Below, one piece after another: positions 62,966 to 64,000 of a stretch of 64,000 bases of DNA. The DNA lies in NCBI GenBank assembly GCA_937927915.1, contig CALGKB010000011.1, forward strand, positions 1-64,000, in the 5' to 3' direction. Source of the stretch: an uncultured Pseudanabaenaceae cyanobacterium (GTDB lineage Bacteria; Cyanobacteriota; Cyanobacteriia; Pseudanabaenales; Pseudanabaenaceae). A program made the translations under genes and the position numbers. Under the pieces are notes generated by a model. It did not search any database. It was not told the DNA's origin and was given only the letters and a program-made list of their open reading frames with translations. Position 1 is the stretch's first letter. Each line of letters starts with the position of its first letter.

Positions 62966-64000
62966 CAACCGTCTAGCAATTGCCAAAGACCCCCCTGCTT
63001 CCCCCACTCTGGCTTTGCCGTTCCGTTGACAGGCTTGTAAATACTCCCGATCTTGCAGGATTTCCGGTATTGCCCTTGCCGCCTGGCGCAGCGTCTCCTT
63101 GGTAGCCGGTTCTGTCCCGATCGTGCGCACTGAGAGGCCAAGTAAGCGGTTCTGAGCCTCAGCAAAGCGATAGTTAAATTGGGGACCCCTGCCTGGTATC
63201 TGAATGACGGGCTTGCCTAGACCGACTGCCTGTTCCACTGCTGTCCCCGCCATGCCTAGCACAATCTGGCACTGGTGCAAAATCTGGGCAAAGGCAGTGC
63301 TGGAATAATAAACCTTGACCTCGCCCTTGCCCAAAACCCCTGGAGCAGGGATAGACCAACCGATGGGGGTGACAAAGGAGGATAAATTCTCCGCTAAAGC
63401 AGGTACTAGTGCTGCCCACCCCTGCACGGGAAACCCCACTTCCTGCTGCAGAATTTCTATTACCTCTAACTGCAGTGCCAAATTATAGCCACACTCCGGC
63501 AGCCGACTGCCTGGCAATAGGGCTACGATCGGCAAAGAGGAGTCAAGCTGCAGTTCCTGCCCCCCCTCTAGGAAGTCCATGATGGGATAGCCATGAAATT
63601 CTGCCTTCCCTAAGCCCTGCCTCTGTAAATCTAGGGCTGAACAATGGTCACGGGTAAAGACAATCTCACAACGGGGGTGCCCCAAACCCCACTGTGCCAG
63701 CCAGGGCAACCGCAACTGCCCCTCATAAAATGCCGAGGAGGAGACCAAAAACACGGCAAAAGGACAACCCGTCAGCAACGCCGCCAAAATTACCACCACG
63801 TCCCCCACCGCTACAACAAAATCTCCCCTGAAGCGATAAAGAGCTGCCATTTGTTGCCACAGCAGGGGTAGCAAGCCCGATCGCACATCCCGCCACAGCT
63901 GGTCATAGCCCATGTAGAGAAACCCCCCCGACGGCAGCGACAGGGTAGGCGCAATTATAGGCACCCCCAAGCGCCGATAGGATTTCCCCTCCCCCACGAT
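62951..64000 (-). CDS. Lipid-A-disaccharide synthase-related protein (5' end beyond window)
   Basis: LPGSRLPECGYNLALQLEVIEIL; GMAGTAVEQAVGLGKPVIQIPGRGPQFNYRFAEAQ; no plausible N-terminus inside window. Confidence 0.82.
   Translation of the reverse strand: MVGEGKSYRRLGVPIIAPTLSLPSGGFLYMGYDQLWRDVRSGLLPLLWQQMAALYRFRGDFVVAVGDVVVILAALLTGCPFAVFLVSSSAFYEGQLRLPWLAQWGLGHPRCEIVFTRDHCSALDLQRQGLGKAEFHGYPIMDFLEGGQELQLDSSLPIVALLPGSRLPECGYNLALQLEVIEILQQEVGFPVQGWAALVPALAENLSSFVTPIGWSIPAPGVLGKGEVKVYYSSTAFAQILHQCQIVLGMAGTAVEQAVGLGKPVIQIPGRGPQFNYRFAEAQNRLLGLSVRTIGTEPATKETLRQAARAIPEILQDREYLQACQRNGKARVGEAGGSLAIARRLLDFL

Overview
Cyanobacterial chromosomal window. Supporting evidence: form IB RuBisCO rbcL-rbcX-rbcS, IsiA/CP43' antenna genes, an HLIP, cyanobacterial DUFs, and many HIP1-like CGATCG palindromes. 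The left edge cuts the 5' end of a 16S rRNA gene (minus strand). Most of the window is ordinary housekeeping: purE, tatC, carB, accC, pyrH, speA, ilvC, bioD, hisI, rlmD. The parts that stand out are: (1) an iron-stress antenna cluster on the minus strand, isiA - isiB - isiA::psaL fusion - an unlisted 34-aa membrane sORF - an 82-aa Cys-motif protein - isiC-like hydrolase; (2) a decayed urea-utilisation scar immediately upstream of it, with a frameshifted ureC C-terminal remnant joined to the C-terminal half of urtE; (3) a Tat-signal Mn superoxide dismutase directly after tatC, followed by a hairpin-rich intergenic region that could encode an ncRNA; (4) a compact three-way-junction-like element upstream of the arginine dihydrolase gene (agrE/argZ); (5) a DedA gene broken by one frameshift; (6) a bicA-mrpCDEFG-(A C-term)-B bicarbonate/sodium operon. 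I saw no CRISPR array, prophage, transposase or tRNA gene. Calls rest on reading the sequence and recalled family motifs only; no searches were run.
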